NCBI GenBank assembly: GCA_021814835.1
Contig: JAKAHO010000022.1
Location: 1-10,709, forward strand
Direction: 5' to 3'
DNA from: a bacterium
GTDB taxonomy: Bacteria; Patescibacteriota; Minisyncoccia; UBA6257; GWB1-50-10
DNA: 10,709 bases
The notes under the pieces are model-generated. The model saw only the letters and a program-made list of their open reading frames with translations. It was not told the DNA's origin and searched no databases. Positions 1 through 7,400 of this stretch are shown here, one piece after another (position 1 is the first letter of the stretch; the number at the start of each line of letters is the position of its first letter). Position numbers and translations under genes: made by a program.

Positions 1-172
1 GCTCGACATCGAGCTTCGTCATAGTCTCTCGGTTCTCATCGTTGTGCCACACCTCGAGCTTCTCCACGGCCACATCAAGCTCCCGCTCCAATTTCTCAAC
101 GAGCGGCTTCATTTTTTCGCAATGCTCGCATTCGGCACCGTAAAATTCAATAAGATGGCTTTTTGATTCCAT
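1..172 (-). CDS. Thioredoxin-like CxxC protein (3' end outside window)
   Basis: Reading the minus strand from the ATG at 172-170 gives 57 codons before the window edge, so the C-terminal part is missing. After a short beta strand (LIEFYGAE) there is a CEHC motif at residues 15-18, followed by KMKPLVEKLERELD, which fits the first helix of a thioredoxin fold. Family knowledge says such Cys-x-x-Cys pairs do thiol-disulfide exchange. The cis-proline region lies beyond the edge and cannot be checked. The start is supported by a perfect TATAAT (184-179) exactly six bases upstream, so the mRNA is probably leaderless. The gene diverges from the sugar transferase at 190. The visible part shows no signal peptide, so a cytoplasmic location is likely. 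Its exact substrate cannot be told. Confidence 0.75.
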   Translation of the reverse strand, partial: MESKSHLIEFYGAECEHCEKMKPLVEKLERELDVAVEKLEVWHNDENRETMTKLDVE

Positions 173-174
173 GT

Positions 175-189
175 TATTATTATACAACT
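175..189. promoter_or_regulatory. Overlapping divergent -10 boxes, both leaderless
   Basis: Only 17 bases separate the two divergent start codons. On the plus strand TATTAT at 178-183 lies six bases before the GTG at 190. On the minus strand TATAAT at 184-179 lies six bases before the ATG at 172. The two hexamers share bases 179-183. A six-base gap from the -10 puts +1 on the first base of each start codon. I see no good -35 for either; they would fall inside the opposite gene. Confidence 0.55.
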
Positions 190-780
190 GTGCTTAAGCG
201 CTTTTTCGATATTATAGGAGCAGTTTTGGGGATAACCGTGCTCATTATGCTCACGCCCTTTGTGGCGCTCGCAATCATTATTGAGAGCGGATTTCCCGTG
301 TTTGTGGCGTTACCGCGCGTAAGCGAGGGGCGTGGCATCCGCGTATTCAAATTCCGCTCAATGATAAAGGGCGCGCACGCGCAAAAAAAGAACCTTGAAG
401 CCCTAAATGAACGGAAAGACGGTCCTCTTTTTAAAATTAAAAATGATCCCCGGCTCACGAGAGTCGGAAAAGTGCTCCGTAAGTTCCGCATTGATGAGTT
501 CCCGCAATTTATAAATGTATTATTGGGTAATCTTTCGGTAGTAGGTCCGCGTCCGCACGAAGCGGAAGAGTTATCAAAGTATCCGCAGGAATTTAAGTCG
601 CTTTCTGAAGCAAAAGCAGGACTCACGGGGTTGAGTCAGGTAAGCGGCGCCTCAAGTCTCCCATTTCAGAAGGAGTTGGAGCTCGATAAGTACTATCTTG
701 AGCATCAGTCTTCCCTGCTCGATGCAAAAATCCTCCTCAAAACCGTTTGGATTCTGTTTGCCGACCCCACGGGGGTATAG
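190..780 (+). CDS. Bacterial sugar transferase (polyprenyl-phosphate sugar-1-phosphate transferase)
   Basis: A 196-aa protein of the Bac_transf / PglC-WcaJ catalytic-domain family, which moves a sugar-1-phosphate from a nucleotide sugar onto undecaprenyl phosphate at the inner membrane and so starts glycan assembly. Seen in the sequence: an N-terminal LKRFFDIIGAVLG followed by a hydrophobic membrane segment (about residues 8-31), KFRSM at 54-58, KNDPRLTRVGKVLRKFRIDE with the Asp-Glu pair at 102-103, LSVVGPRPH ending at 123, and KAGLTGLSQVSG at 142-153. It is the short form without the extra N-terminal membrane domain of the long family members. I chose GTG at 190 because it starts exactly at the canonical family N-terminus and lies six bases after a -10 box; a TTG at 163 would overlap the divergent gene. 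The downstream glycosyltransferases suggest it primes a surface polysaccharide. The donor sugar is unknown. Confidence 0.88.
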   Translation: MLKRFFDIIGAVLGITVLIMLTPFVALAIIIESGFPVFVALPRVSEGRGIRVFKFRSMIKGAHAQKKNLEALNERKDGPLFKIKNDPRLTRVGKVLRKFRIDEFPQFINVLLGNLSVVGPRPHEAEELSKYPQEFKSLSEAKAGLTGLSQVSGASSLPFQKELELDKYYLEHQSSLLDAKILLKTVWILFADPTGV

Positions 781-796
781 GCCCGGAAAAATCAGA

Positions 797-825
797 TTGA
801 GCGAAGCGCGAACCTCGGGTATTAT
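797..825 (+). promoter_or_regulatory. Sigma-70-type promoter of glycosyltransferase gene
   Basis: TTGAGC (797-802), a 17-base spacer and TATTAT (820-825). The ATG at 832 is six bases beyond the -10, so transcription is expected to start on the start codon itself. No Shine-Dalgarno sequence precedes that ATG. Confidence 0.6.
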
Positions 826-831
826 GGGTAT

Positions 832-1935
832 ATGCGCGTCGCCATACTCCACGATTATCTGAACCAGTTCGGCGGCGCAGAACGCGTATTGCAGGTAATG
901 TTGGAAATGTTTCCGGATGCGGATGTGTACACGCTCCTTTACGATCGCGAGCGCACGTTCGGTATCTTTGAAAGGAACATAAAGAAGACGAGCTTTCTTG
1001 ATATTCCTCTTATAAGGCGCAAGCACCGCGCCTTTATTCCGTTTATGCCGCTCGCGTCTGATTCAATGACGAGTGAGGCGCCGTATGACCTCATCCTTTC
1101 CTCAACCGCGGGCTACGCAAAGGGTTTTCACGTCCAGGGAACGTATCACGTAAGCTACTGCCACAGTCCATTGCGGTATGCGTGGGAAGTTGAGTACCTG
1201 AAAAACCTCTCATTTGCGCCGTGGGCGTTGAAAGAAATGGTAGTGGAGCCGATTGCGCATTATTTGCGCGAGTGGGATATCCACGCCTCGAGCCACGTCA
1301 ATGTGTTTGTGGCGAACTCTCAGTACATTGCGGATAAGATTCACTCATATTATTCGCGCGAGGCGCAGGTCATTTACCCGCCTGTTTCTGATGATGTGTT
1401 TTACCCTGAATCAACTGACGGCGACGACGGATATTACCTGATGGTAGGAAGATTGCTGTATTACAAGGGTTTTGATGTGGCGATAAAGGCATTCAACAAG
1501 ATGAAGAAGCCGTTGAAAATTGTGGGGGCGGGCCCTGAGGCGGCAAAACTTCGCGCGCTCGTCAAAAACAAAAACATTGAATTTCTGACAGGCATTACGG
1601 ACGCCGAGTTGCGCACACTCTACTCGCGCGCCAAAGCGCTCATTTTTCCGCAGATTGAAGACTTCGGTCTCGTGGCGGCGGAAGCGCAGACGTGCGGCCT
1701 GCCCGTGCTTGCGTACCGTATTGGTGGGGGCGGTGAAATTGTGCGGCACAAACAAACCGGCCTTTTATTTAACGAGCAGACTCCGGAGGCAATCGAAGCG
1801 GCGGTGAGGGAATTCGAATCAATGAAGTTCGACCGCGCCTTTATCGCAAGAGATGCAAAGCGCTTCTCCAAGGCGCATTTTGTGAATCAACTGGGCAATG
1901 TTATACGCTCGCTTGGATTTACACATTTCGCATGA
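832..1935 (+). CDS. GT4-family glycosyltransferase
   Basis: A 367-aa retaining GT-B glycosyltransferase of the GT4 type, which transfers a sugar from a nucleotide-sugar donor to a glycan acceptor, probably at the cytoplasmic face of the membrane. Seen: an N-terminal Rossmann strand with the glycine-rich loop FGGAERVL (about residues 13-20), SYCHSPLRYAW in the acceptor domain, ANSQYIADKI before the domain linker, VGRLLYYKGFD starting the donor domain (about 205), and the E-x7-E motif at E276/E284 followed by TCGLPVLA and a GGGGE loop. Length is normal. The start has its own leaderless promoter. The stop TGA (1933-1935) lies inside the left end of an inverted-repeat element, so the last Ala codon and stop (GCA TGA) may be part of a junction the element uses. 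Acceptor and donor sugars cannot be read from the sequence. Confidence 0.9.
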   Translation: MRVAILHDYLNQFGGAERVLQVMLEMFPDADVYTLLYDRERTFGIFERNIKKTSFLDIPLIRRKHRAFIPFMPLASDSMTSEAPYDLILSSTAGYAKGFHVQGTYHVSYCHSPLRYAWEVEYLKNLSFAPWALKEMVVEPIAHYLREWDIHASSHVNVFVANSQYIADKIHSYYSREAQVIYPPVSDDVFYPESTDGDDGYYLMVGRLLYYKGFDVAIKAFNKMKKPLKIVGAGPEAAKLRALVKNKNIEFLTGITDAELRTLYSRAKALIFPQIEDFGLVAAEAQTCGLPVLAYRIGGGGEIVRHKQTGLLFNEQTPEAIEAAVREFESMKFDRAFIARDAKRFSKAHFVNQLGNVIRSLGFTHFA

Positions 1936-1958
1936 ATCCCGTTAGAGGCGATAAGTGA
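1932..1958 (+). other. Possible 8-codon micro-ORF at left end of element A
   Basis: ATG at 1932 overlaps the TGA of the upstream glycosyltransferase gene as ATGA and reads MNPVRGDK before a TGA stop. Copies B and C open with the same MNP(V/I)R. The overlap geometry is that of translational re-initiation. Eight codons alone prove nothing, so expression is only a possibility. Confidence 0.2.
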
Positions 1959-2069
1959 CACAATATAAATACGTTGCAAAATATAAATATTGAAACAATG
2001 AGTATGAATTGTACAAATAATCTGCGGAAATGCTTACGAAGCGTAAGCATTTCCTGCCTCTAACGGGAT
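1936..2069 (+). repeat. Inverted-repeat intergenic element, copy A (134 bp)
   Basis: The ends ATCCCGTTAGAGGC (1936-1949) and GCCTCTAACGGGAT (2056-2069) are perfect 14-bp inverted repeats. Outside them lies a direct ATGAA on both sides: the left one (1932-1936) holds the stop of the upstream gene, the right one (2068-2072) the start of the downstream gene. The interior is AT-rich (two ATATAAAT stretches) up to about 2022 and then holds a perfect 13-bp hairpin. A possible internal promoter is TTGAAA (1990-1995), 16 bases, TACAAA (2012-2017). The ends match copies B and C at 7401-7632 but the interior does not. It could be a non-autonomous mobile element (MITE- or REP-like) or a conserved RNA element. 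There is no transposase here. Confidence 0.75.
2026..2054 (+). other. Perfect 13-bp hairpin inside element A
   Basis: GGAAATGCTTACG (2026-2038), loop AAG, CGTAAGCATTTCC (2042-2054). No U-tract follows, so it is not a typical intrinsic terminator. It ends 13 bases before the start codon of the next gene. The loop region reads CGAAG, as does the short hairpin in copy B. Confidence 0.7.
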
Positions 2070-3240
2070 GAACGTTCTCATCGATGCGCGCGTATTAAGC
2101 AGGGGAGGAATATCGGGTATTGAGGAATACACGCGGTTTATGATTCAAAATCTGCTTGAGTCGGACAAGAAAAACCATTATGAATTTTTCTACAGCGGTA
2201 TCCGCCGCCATCCGTTTCCTGAGGAATGGAAGCGTCCTAATACATCGGTAATTGAACTGAATCTCCCGAATAAGGCTCTGGAGGTCTCAATGCGGCTGTT
2301 CGGCGTGCCGAGAGCAGAAACAAAAGACACGGGCGTTATTTTTAGCCCCCACTTCAATTATCTGCCCGCACCGAAAACTGCCAAACGCATCATTACATTC
2401 CACGATCTCTCGTTTGTTCACTTTCCCGAGCTCTACCCATTGCGGAAAAGAATCTGGCATTGGCAGCAGCAGTATCAAAAACAGGCGGAATGCGCCGACG
2501 CGCTTATCGCCGTGTCTGAATTCACGCGAAAAGATATTATCAACACATTCAAAGTCCCGGAAACGAAGGTGCACACCATCCATTCTGGGGTAAATCCATT
2601 CTATAAAAGACTTGAGCGCACAGATGCGTCTATTACACGTCTCACTTCGCGCGACAAAAGAGTTGCAAAACCCTTCCTCCTCTTCGTGGGAACCATAGAG
2701 CCGAGGAAAAATATCTCGGGAATTATTAAAGCATTCGAGAATCTGAAAAATGACCCGTTTCACCGCGAATTGCGTCTCATTATCGCAGGCAAGCGCGGCT
2801 GGTTATGTGATACAATTTTTAAGGACGCCGCAAACGCCAAATGGAGCAAGGATATTATTTTTTGGGGCGAAGCGTCGCACGAAGAATTGAGAGCGCTTTA
2901 CAATCTGGCGGAAGGTTTTGTGTATCCTTCGTTCTTCGAAGGCTTCGGATTCCCGCCGCTTGAAGCGCAAAGCTGCGGAACTCCGGTCATTACATCAAAC
3001 CGTTCGTCGCTTCCTGAAATAGTCGGGAATTCGGCGTTGCTCGTAGACCCGTGGAAGATTTCCGAAATTGCAGACGCGATGAATCTGGTGCTTAAAAACG
3101 AAGCAGTGCGGAATATGCTCATTGCGCGCGGCACGGAAAATGTAAAACGGTTCACCTGGGGGAGGGCGTCGCGTTCACTTCTCGATATCATCAACTCATT
3201 AGAATCTCATGCCACAGCACGTACCGCGAAAGAATATTGA
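2068..3240 (+). CDS. GT4-family glycosyltransferase (second)
   Basis: A 390-aa GT-B glycosyltransferase resembling the mannosyltransferase-like GT4 group. Seen: MNVLIDARVLSRGGISGIEEYTR with the N-terminal glycine-rich loop (residues 13-17), FHDLSFVHFPELYP and VSEFTRKDI in the acceptor domain, VGTIEPRKN opening the donor domain (207-215), and EGFGFPPLEA giving the E-x7-E pair E291/E299, followed by SCGTPVITSN and SLPEIVG. Length is typical. Its ATG is the immediate right edge of inverted-repeat element A, with no Shine-Dalgarno and no -10 at the usual leaderless distance. Translation may depend on coupling or on the element. The 3' end overlaps the DUF4012 gene by 32 bases, so the two are cotranscribed. 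It probably extends the glycan begun by the sugar transferase. Substrates are unknown. Confidence 0.9.
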   Translation: MNVLIDARVLSRGGISGIEEYTRFMIQNLLESDKKNHYEFFYSGIRRHPFPEEWKRPNTSVIELNLPNKALEVSMRLFGVPRAETKDTGVIFSPHFNYLPAPKTAKRIITFHDLSFVHFPELYPLRKRIWHWQQQYQKQAECADALIAVSEFTRKDIINTFKVPETKVHTIHSGVNPFYKRLERTDASITRLTSRDKRVAKPFLLFVGTIEPRKNISGIIKAFENLKNDPFHRELRLIIAGKRGWLCDTIFKDAANAKWSKDIIFWGEASHEELRALYNLAEGFVYPSFFEGFGFPPLEAQSCGTPVITSNRSSLPEIVGNSALLVDPWKISEIADAMNLVLKNEAVRNMLIARGTENVKRFTWGRASRSLLDIINSLESHATARTAKEY

Positions 3241-5305
3241 CCCGATGATGGTGGATGTAAAAAATCCACATATGAATTATTCGTGGTCGGCAAATCACAG
3301 TATTCTTAATCTGAAAAAGGCGCCCGTAAGCAATCATATGCTTTCGGCGCAGGCGGTTCATTTTTTGAAAGTATTTTTCACGAGCTCGTTTGTGCTCTTT
3401 ATGTTGTTCGGCGCGTATAACGCGTATGCTCTCATAGAGGCGAATAAAACGTTGAAGAGTTCGGGAGAAAAAATCAGTGCGAATTTTTCGCGTTCGGTTG
3501 ATGATATAAAAAACCTCGACCCTGAGAAAGCTGCGGTATCGCTGCGTGAAAATACCGCAGAAATGAAGCGGGTTACGGGGGCGCTTCAGGGAAGCAATGC
3601 CATCGGCATAATGAATGTGTTGGGGAGAGTGATCCCCACATTTAGGGACGCGGGGGTCTTGCTGAGCTCGGTGACGTCCCTCAATCTGAATTTCCTTAAA
3701 TTTGCCGAAGCGACTTCGGACCTCAAACAAAACGGCTTTAAAAACTTCCAATCGAATGGCGCGCTCTTCCTCGCGTCGATGACGAATGTCCGCACTGCGA
3801 TAAAAAACATTATTGCGAACGCGCAAACGGTAAAGAACACAACAGCGAACCTAAAAACAGTTTCATCGTATTTCGCAACGATTGACGACGCAATCGGCGG
3901 AAAGTATCTCGCGCACAGCGCGGACCTTTACCGCGCGGACACATTCCTCGGCGACCTTCTCGCATTTTTCGGCTCCGATGGTGACCGCCATATTCTTTTC
4001 CTCTTCCAAAATCCCGCCGAAATCCGTCCGGGAGGAGGCTTTATCGGCAGTTATGCGGACATTACGATTGCAGGCGGCCAGATGAAGAACATTGATGTCC
4101 GCGATATCTACGATCCCGACGGCTGGTTCCTCGATAAAGTAATTCCGCCGTATCAGTTGCAGACCGTGAGCGAGAACTGGGGCGCGCGTGATGCGAATTG
4201 GTTCTTCGATTTTCCGACCTCCGCAAAAACAGTAGTGAACTTCCTTGAGGCTTCAAAAATATATTCGGAAAAGGGTATTACGTTTGACGGCGCGGTCGCA
4301 GTGAATATCCCTGTGATTAAAACGATGCTTGATGCGACGGGCCCGATTCCTCTTCCCGAATATAAACTTGTGATAGACAGCAACAATTTCCTGACCGAAG
4401 TGCAGCGTGAGGTGGAAGCAGGCAAGGATAAAGCAGCAGGCCAGCCGAAAAAGATATTGAAAGTGCTCACTCCGCTATTGCTTGAAAAAATGAAAGGACT
4501 CGACGCCGACGCACAGCGCGCATTTATTAAGGAGCTCGGCGAGCGCATCGCGAAGAAAGACATTATGTTCTATGCAAAAAATACAAACCTTGCATCGTAC
4601 ATTGATTCCGCAAATGTGGGCGGTGCGGTATATGAACTTCCGCAAAGTTTTATGGGAACATATTTGGCGGTAGTTGATGCAAACGTGGCGGGCGGCAAAA
4701 CGGACGCGCTTATTGCGCAGTCAGTGAACGCGACGATAAACGTGGATACCGCAGGCTCGATTCTTACAGACCTTGTAATCACTCGCGAACATAAGGGCGG
4801 CAATGAAAAAGATCCGTGGTGGAATACCGAGAATAAAAATTTTGTGCAGGTACTGGTAAACCCCGACTCACAGCTCGTTTCAATGAAAGGAAACACAATA
4901 AAGAAAATTGTGCCGACGTTCAATTATGAATCGAACGGCTATTCGGCGAATGCTGACCTTGCGGCGATCGATGGCTCGCGTATTGCGGTGCCGAATCTCA
5001 ATGCGTGGACGATGAAGGAGTTCGGAAAAACGGCATTCGCAACGTGGTTCAATACGCCCGCCGGGAAGACCGGCACCTTGACGCTGCGGTACCATACAGA
5101 CAATACTGCTCTTGCGCCGTTGGAATCCGGCTCAAAGTACACCTTTGTCTATGAACGCCAATCAGGAGTACAAACCGCACTAAATGTGAATATTACAGCC
5201 CCTGTGGGGTTTGTGTGGAAGGAGTCCGGAACGCCTAATTACAGCTATACGAATGAGGATCCCGACGGCAGGGTAACATTCGATTTGCAACTGCAACAGC
5301 AATGA
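3209..5305 (+). CDS. DUF4012-domain membrane-anchored protein
   Basis: A 698-aa protein with a short basic cytoplasmic N-terminus, one membrane segment (about residues 48-70, FLKVFFTSSFVLFMLFGAY) and a large part predicted outside the membrane. Between about 261 and 375 it carries the signature stretches of the DUF4012 family: LFLFQNPAEIRPGGGFIGSY, DIYDPDGW, the conserved DANWFFDFPTSA, and VNIPVIKTMLDATGPIPLP. The biochemical role of this family is not established. It is often found near polysaccharide genes, and here it follows two glycosyltransferases, so a role in surface glycan assembly or attachment is an inference. ATG at 3209 overlaps the upstream gene by 32 bases. An alternative ATG at 3245, with AATATT six bases upstream, would give 686 aa and match the leaderless pattern of other genes here. 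Its stop overlaps the lepA start as ATGA. Confidence 0.85.
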   Translation: MPQHVPRKNIDPMMVDVKNPHMNYSWSANHSILNLKKAPVSNHMLSAQAVHFLKVFFTSSFVLFMLFGAYNAYALIEANKTLKSSGEKISANFSRSVDDIKNLDPEKAAVSLRENTAEMKRVTGALQGSNAIGIMNVLGRVIPTFRDAGVLLSSVTSLNLNFLKFAEATSDLKQNGFKNFQSNGALFLASMTNVRTAIKNIIANAQTVKNTTANLKTVSSYFATIDDAIGGKYLAHSADLYRADTFLGDLLAFFGSDGDRHILFLFQNPAEIRPGGGFIGSYADITIAGGQMKNIDVRDIYDPDGWFLDKVIPPYQLQTVSENWGARDANWFFDFPTSAKTVVNFLEASKIYSEKGITFDGAVAVNIPVIKTMLDATGPIPLPEYKLVIDSNNFLTEVQREVEAGKDKAAGQPKKILKVLTPLLLEKMKGLDADAQRAFIKELGERIAKKDIMFYAKNTNLASYIDSANVGGAVYELPQSFMGTYLAVVDANVAGGKTDALIAQSVNATINVDTAGSILTDLVITREHKGGNEKDPWWNTENKNFVQVLVNPDSQLVSMKGNTIKKIVPTFNYESNGYSANADLAAIDGSRIAVPNLNAWTMKEFGKTAFATWFNTPAGKTGTLTLRYHTDNTALAPLESGSKYTFVYERQSGVQTALNVNITAPVGFVWKESGTPNYSYTNEDPDGRVTFDLQLQQQ

Positions 5306-7122
5306 AACACATCAGAAATTTCGTCATAATCGCGCACGTGGACCACGGCAAGAGCACTCTTGCCGATCGCTTTTTGGAAGTCACGGGCACGGTTGAAAAA
5401 CGCAAAATGAAGGAGCAGTACCTCGATCAGCTCGAACTTGAACGCGAGCGGGGCATTACGATTAAAATGGCGCCCGTGCGCATGCGTTACGCGTATAAGA
5501 CGAATAATTACATTTTGAATCTTATCGACACGCCGGGACACTCGGATTTTTCATACGAAGTTTCACGTGCGTTGAACGCCGTAGAGGGCGCGGTCTTGCT
5601 TGTGGATGCGACACAGGGTATTCAGGCGCAGACACTTGCAAACCACAGATTCGCAAAAGCTGCGGGCTTGACGATTGTGGGTGCCTTGAACAAAGTAGAT
5701 TTCTTTAAGGACAACGAAGGAAATATTGATCTTCAGAATGAACGGCTTGTCCGCCTGCGCGAAGAGCTTGCGAATCTTATTGAAGTTCCCGTTTCTGAAA
5801 TTCATCATATTTCGGGAAAAACGGGCGAGGGAGTAAAAAATCTTCTTGAGGCAGTTATCGACGCGGTGCCTCCGCCGAAGGAGTCGACGCTAGATATCGG
5901 GCGCGCGCTCGTGTTCGATTCATTTTACGACGACCACAAGGGCGTGGTGGCGTCCGTCCGCATGTTTGACGGCTCGGTTTCGGGCGAAGGAGAAATTCAT
6001 CTCGTGTTTACAAACACCACATCGCGCATTAAAGAAATCGGCCACTTCACACCGCAACTTGTGGCAATGCCTGCAGACGGTACATTGACCGCGGGAGAAA
6101 TCGGCTATATTGCAACCGGCATCCGCGACCCTGAGAAAATCCGCATCGGTGATACAGTACTCGTCGGTAAATTTATAAAAGACCCCGAGTCGCTCGCGCT
6201 CCACGGCTATAAGGAACCGATGTCGGTTGTGTTCGTTTCGTTTTACCCCGAGGAAGGCGAAGATTATGAGCTCCTCACAAAAGGACTTCAAAAGTTGAAG
6301 CTGAACGATTCGGCGCTGCACATTGAGCCCGACCAGAATGAAGTGTTAGGCCGCGGATATAAGGTGGGCTTTTTGGGCCGCCTTCACTTTGAAATTACCG
6401 CGGAGCGTCTGCGCCGTGAATTCAACGTGCCAACAGTGAACACCTTCCCGTCCGTACTTTATCGCGTCAAAACAAAAAAAGAGTGGATTACTATCGTAAA
6501 ACCGGAAGAGCTTCCGCAGGAATATGAGGAAATCTGGGAGCCGATTATCAAACTCGATATCATTCTGCCGAACGAATATCTCTCGAGCGTCTTGGCGCTC
6601 CAGCGCAAGTTCAGATTTGCGGACATCCATACCGAAACACTCGTTGACCGCGTGCGTCTCGTAACTCGTATGCCGCTCGCCGAACTCGTGAGCGACTTTG
6701 ATGATCAGATTAAATCTGCCACGAAAGGTATGGCATCATTCAGCTACGAATTTGAGGAATATGCCAAAGCGGATGTGGCGCGTGTGGACGTCTTGCTCTC
6801 GCACGAACTCGTGCCGGGACTCAGCCGCTTTTTGCCGAAGGATGCCATTGAGCGAGAGGCGCGTGTAATGGTAGATCGCCTGAAAACGCATTTGCCGAGA
6901 CAGCAGTGGAACCAGCCCATTCAGGCGGAAGCAGAAGGAAAAATTGTGGCGCGTGAAGATATTCCCGCAATGCGCAAGGATGTGACGGGGTATCTCTACG
7001 GCGGCGACCGTACACGCAAAATGAAGCTCTGGAAGAAGCAACAGCGCGGAAAAAAGAAGCTGGCGGAGCGCGCGCAGGTGCAGATTGCGCCCGAAGTCTT
7101 CAAAGAACTCTTGAAGCGATAG
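5302..7122 (+). CDS. lepA: Elongation factor 4 (LepA), translational GTPase
   Basis: A 606-aa GTPase that acts on the ribosome; the family is linked to back-translocation and 30S biogenesis. All G motifs are present: AHVDHGKS (11-18), ERERGITIK (47-55), DTPGH (76-80), NKVD (130-133) and SGKTGEG (171-177). Domain II follows, then the EF-G-like domains III and V, and the LepA-specific C-terminal part (VPGLSRFLPK, LPRQQWNQPIQAEAEGKIVARE, RKDVTGYLYGGDRTRKMKLWKKQQRGKKK). EF-G domain IV is absent, as expected for LepA rather than EF-G. The loop after NKVD is a few residues longer than in typical LepA proteins. Length fits the family. ATG overlaps the DUF4012 stop by four bases (ATGA), so translation is coupled to a glycan-related operon, an unusual partner for a ribosome factor. 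Confidence 0.95.
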   Translation: MKHIRNFVIIAHVDHGKSTLADRFLEVTGTVEKRKMKEQYLDQLELERERGITIKMAPVRMRYAYKTNNYILNLIDTPGHSDFSYEVSRALNAVEGAVLLVDATQGIQAQTLANHRFAKAAGLTIVGALNKVDFFKDNEGNIDLQNERLVRLREELANLIEVPVSEIHHISGKTGEGVKNLLEAVIDAVPPPKESTLDIGRALVFDSFYDDHKGVVASVRMFDGSVSGEGEIHLVFTNTTSRIKEIGHFTPQLVAMPADGTLTAGEIGYIATGIRDPEKIRIGDTVLVGKFIKDPESLALHGYKEPMSVVFVSFYPEEGEDYELLTKGLQKLKLNDSALHIEPDQNEVLGRGYKVGFLGRLHFEITAERLRREFNVPTVNTFPSVLYRVKTKKEWITIVKPEELPQEYEEIWEPIIKLDIILPNEYLSSVLALQRKFRFADIHTETLVDRVRLVTRMPLAELVSDFDDQIKSATKGMASFSYEFEEYAKADVARVDVLLSHELVPGLSRFLPKDAIEREARVMVDRLKTHLPRQQWNQPIQAEAEGKIVAREDIPAMRKDVTGYLYGGDRTRKMKLWKKQQRGKKKLAERAQVQIAPEVFKELLKR

Positions 7123-7142
7123 CGAACGCACGGGCGATTCGG

Positions 7143-7148
7143 TATAAT
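7143..7148 (+). promoter_or_regulatory. Perfect -10 box for leaderless small membrane gene
   Basis: TATAAT lies exactly six bases before the ATG at 7155, the same distance as in three other starts of this window. No convincing -35 is seen at 16-18 bases. It restarts transcription 20 bases after the lepA stop. Confidence 0.6.
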
Positions 7149-7154
7149 ACTTCT

Positions 7155-7400
7155 ATGAATATTTCACCGAAGATCAGTCCACAAATAATGTTTCTCCTTA
7201 CCGCTGTCATCTATCTCCTCGCGCAGTTTATCGGCGAGTATATGATTATTTATGGAATAATCGAATTCATACCTTCATTTGCCGCGGCGCTCTACGCTTC
7301 AAAGCAGGTTATTGTAGTGGTGCATCTCATTATTACGCTTGTGCTCGTCATCTGGGCAAGGCGCGTGAGTGTAAAACTCTACAAATATAATGCGGCATGA
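7155..7400 (+). CDS. Small integral membrane protein, function unknown
   Basis: An 81-aa hydrophobic protein that I do not recognise. It has a first membrane segment at about residues 11-36 (MFLLTAVIYLLAQFIGEYMIIYGII), a short middle part with IPSFAAALYASK, and a second segment at about 52-68 (VIVVVHLIITLVLVIWA), followed by a basic tail (RRVSVKLYKYNAA). The Arg/Lys-rich end suggests a cytoplasmic C-terminus. The start is supported by a perfect TATAAT six bases upstream, and no Shine-Dalgarno is present. Like the glycosyltransferase gene at 832, it ends in GCA TGA with the TGA lying inside the left end of an inverted-repeat element (copy B). The next real gene encodes a septum-type membrane protein, but no functional link can be shown. 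Confidence 0.65.
   Translation: MNISPKISPQIMFLLTAVIYLLAQFIGEYMIIYGIIEFIPSFAAALYASKQVIVVVHLIITLVLVIWARRVSVKLYKYNAA

Noticed and set aside
163..189. TTG start for the sugar transferase
   Set aside because: It would overlap the divergent gene start and both -10 boxes; GTG 190 matches the family N-terminus.
764..776. ACCCC-ACG-GGGGT hairpin at the end of the sugar transferase gene as terminator
   Set aside because: Five pairs only and no T-tract follows; it encodes the last residues of the protein.
2026..2054. Intrinsic terminator after the first glycosyltransferase
   Set aside because: The hairpin is perfect but is followed by CTGCCTC rather than a T-tract, and sits directly before a start codon.
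3191..3826. Antisense reading frame of 211 aa opposite the DUF4012 gene
   Set aside because: No start signals or family features; the plus-strand gene is well supported.
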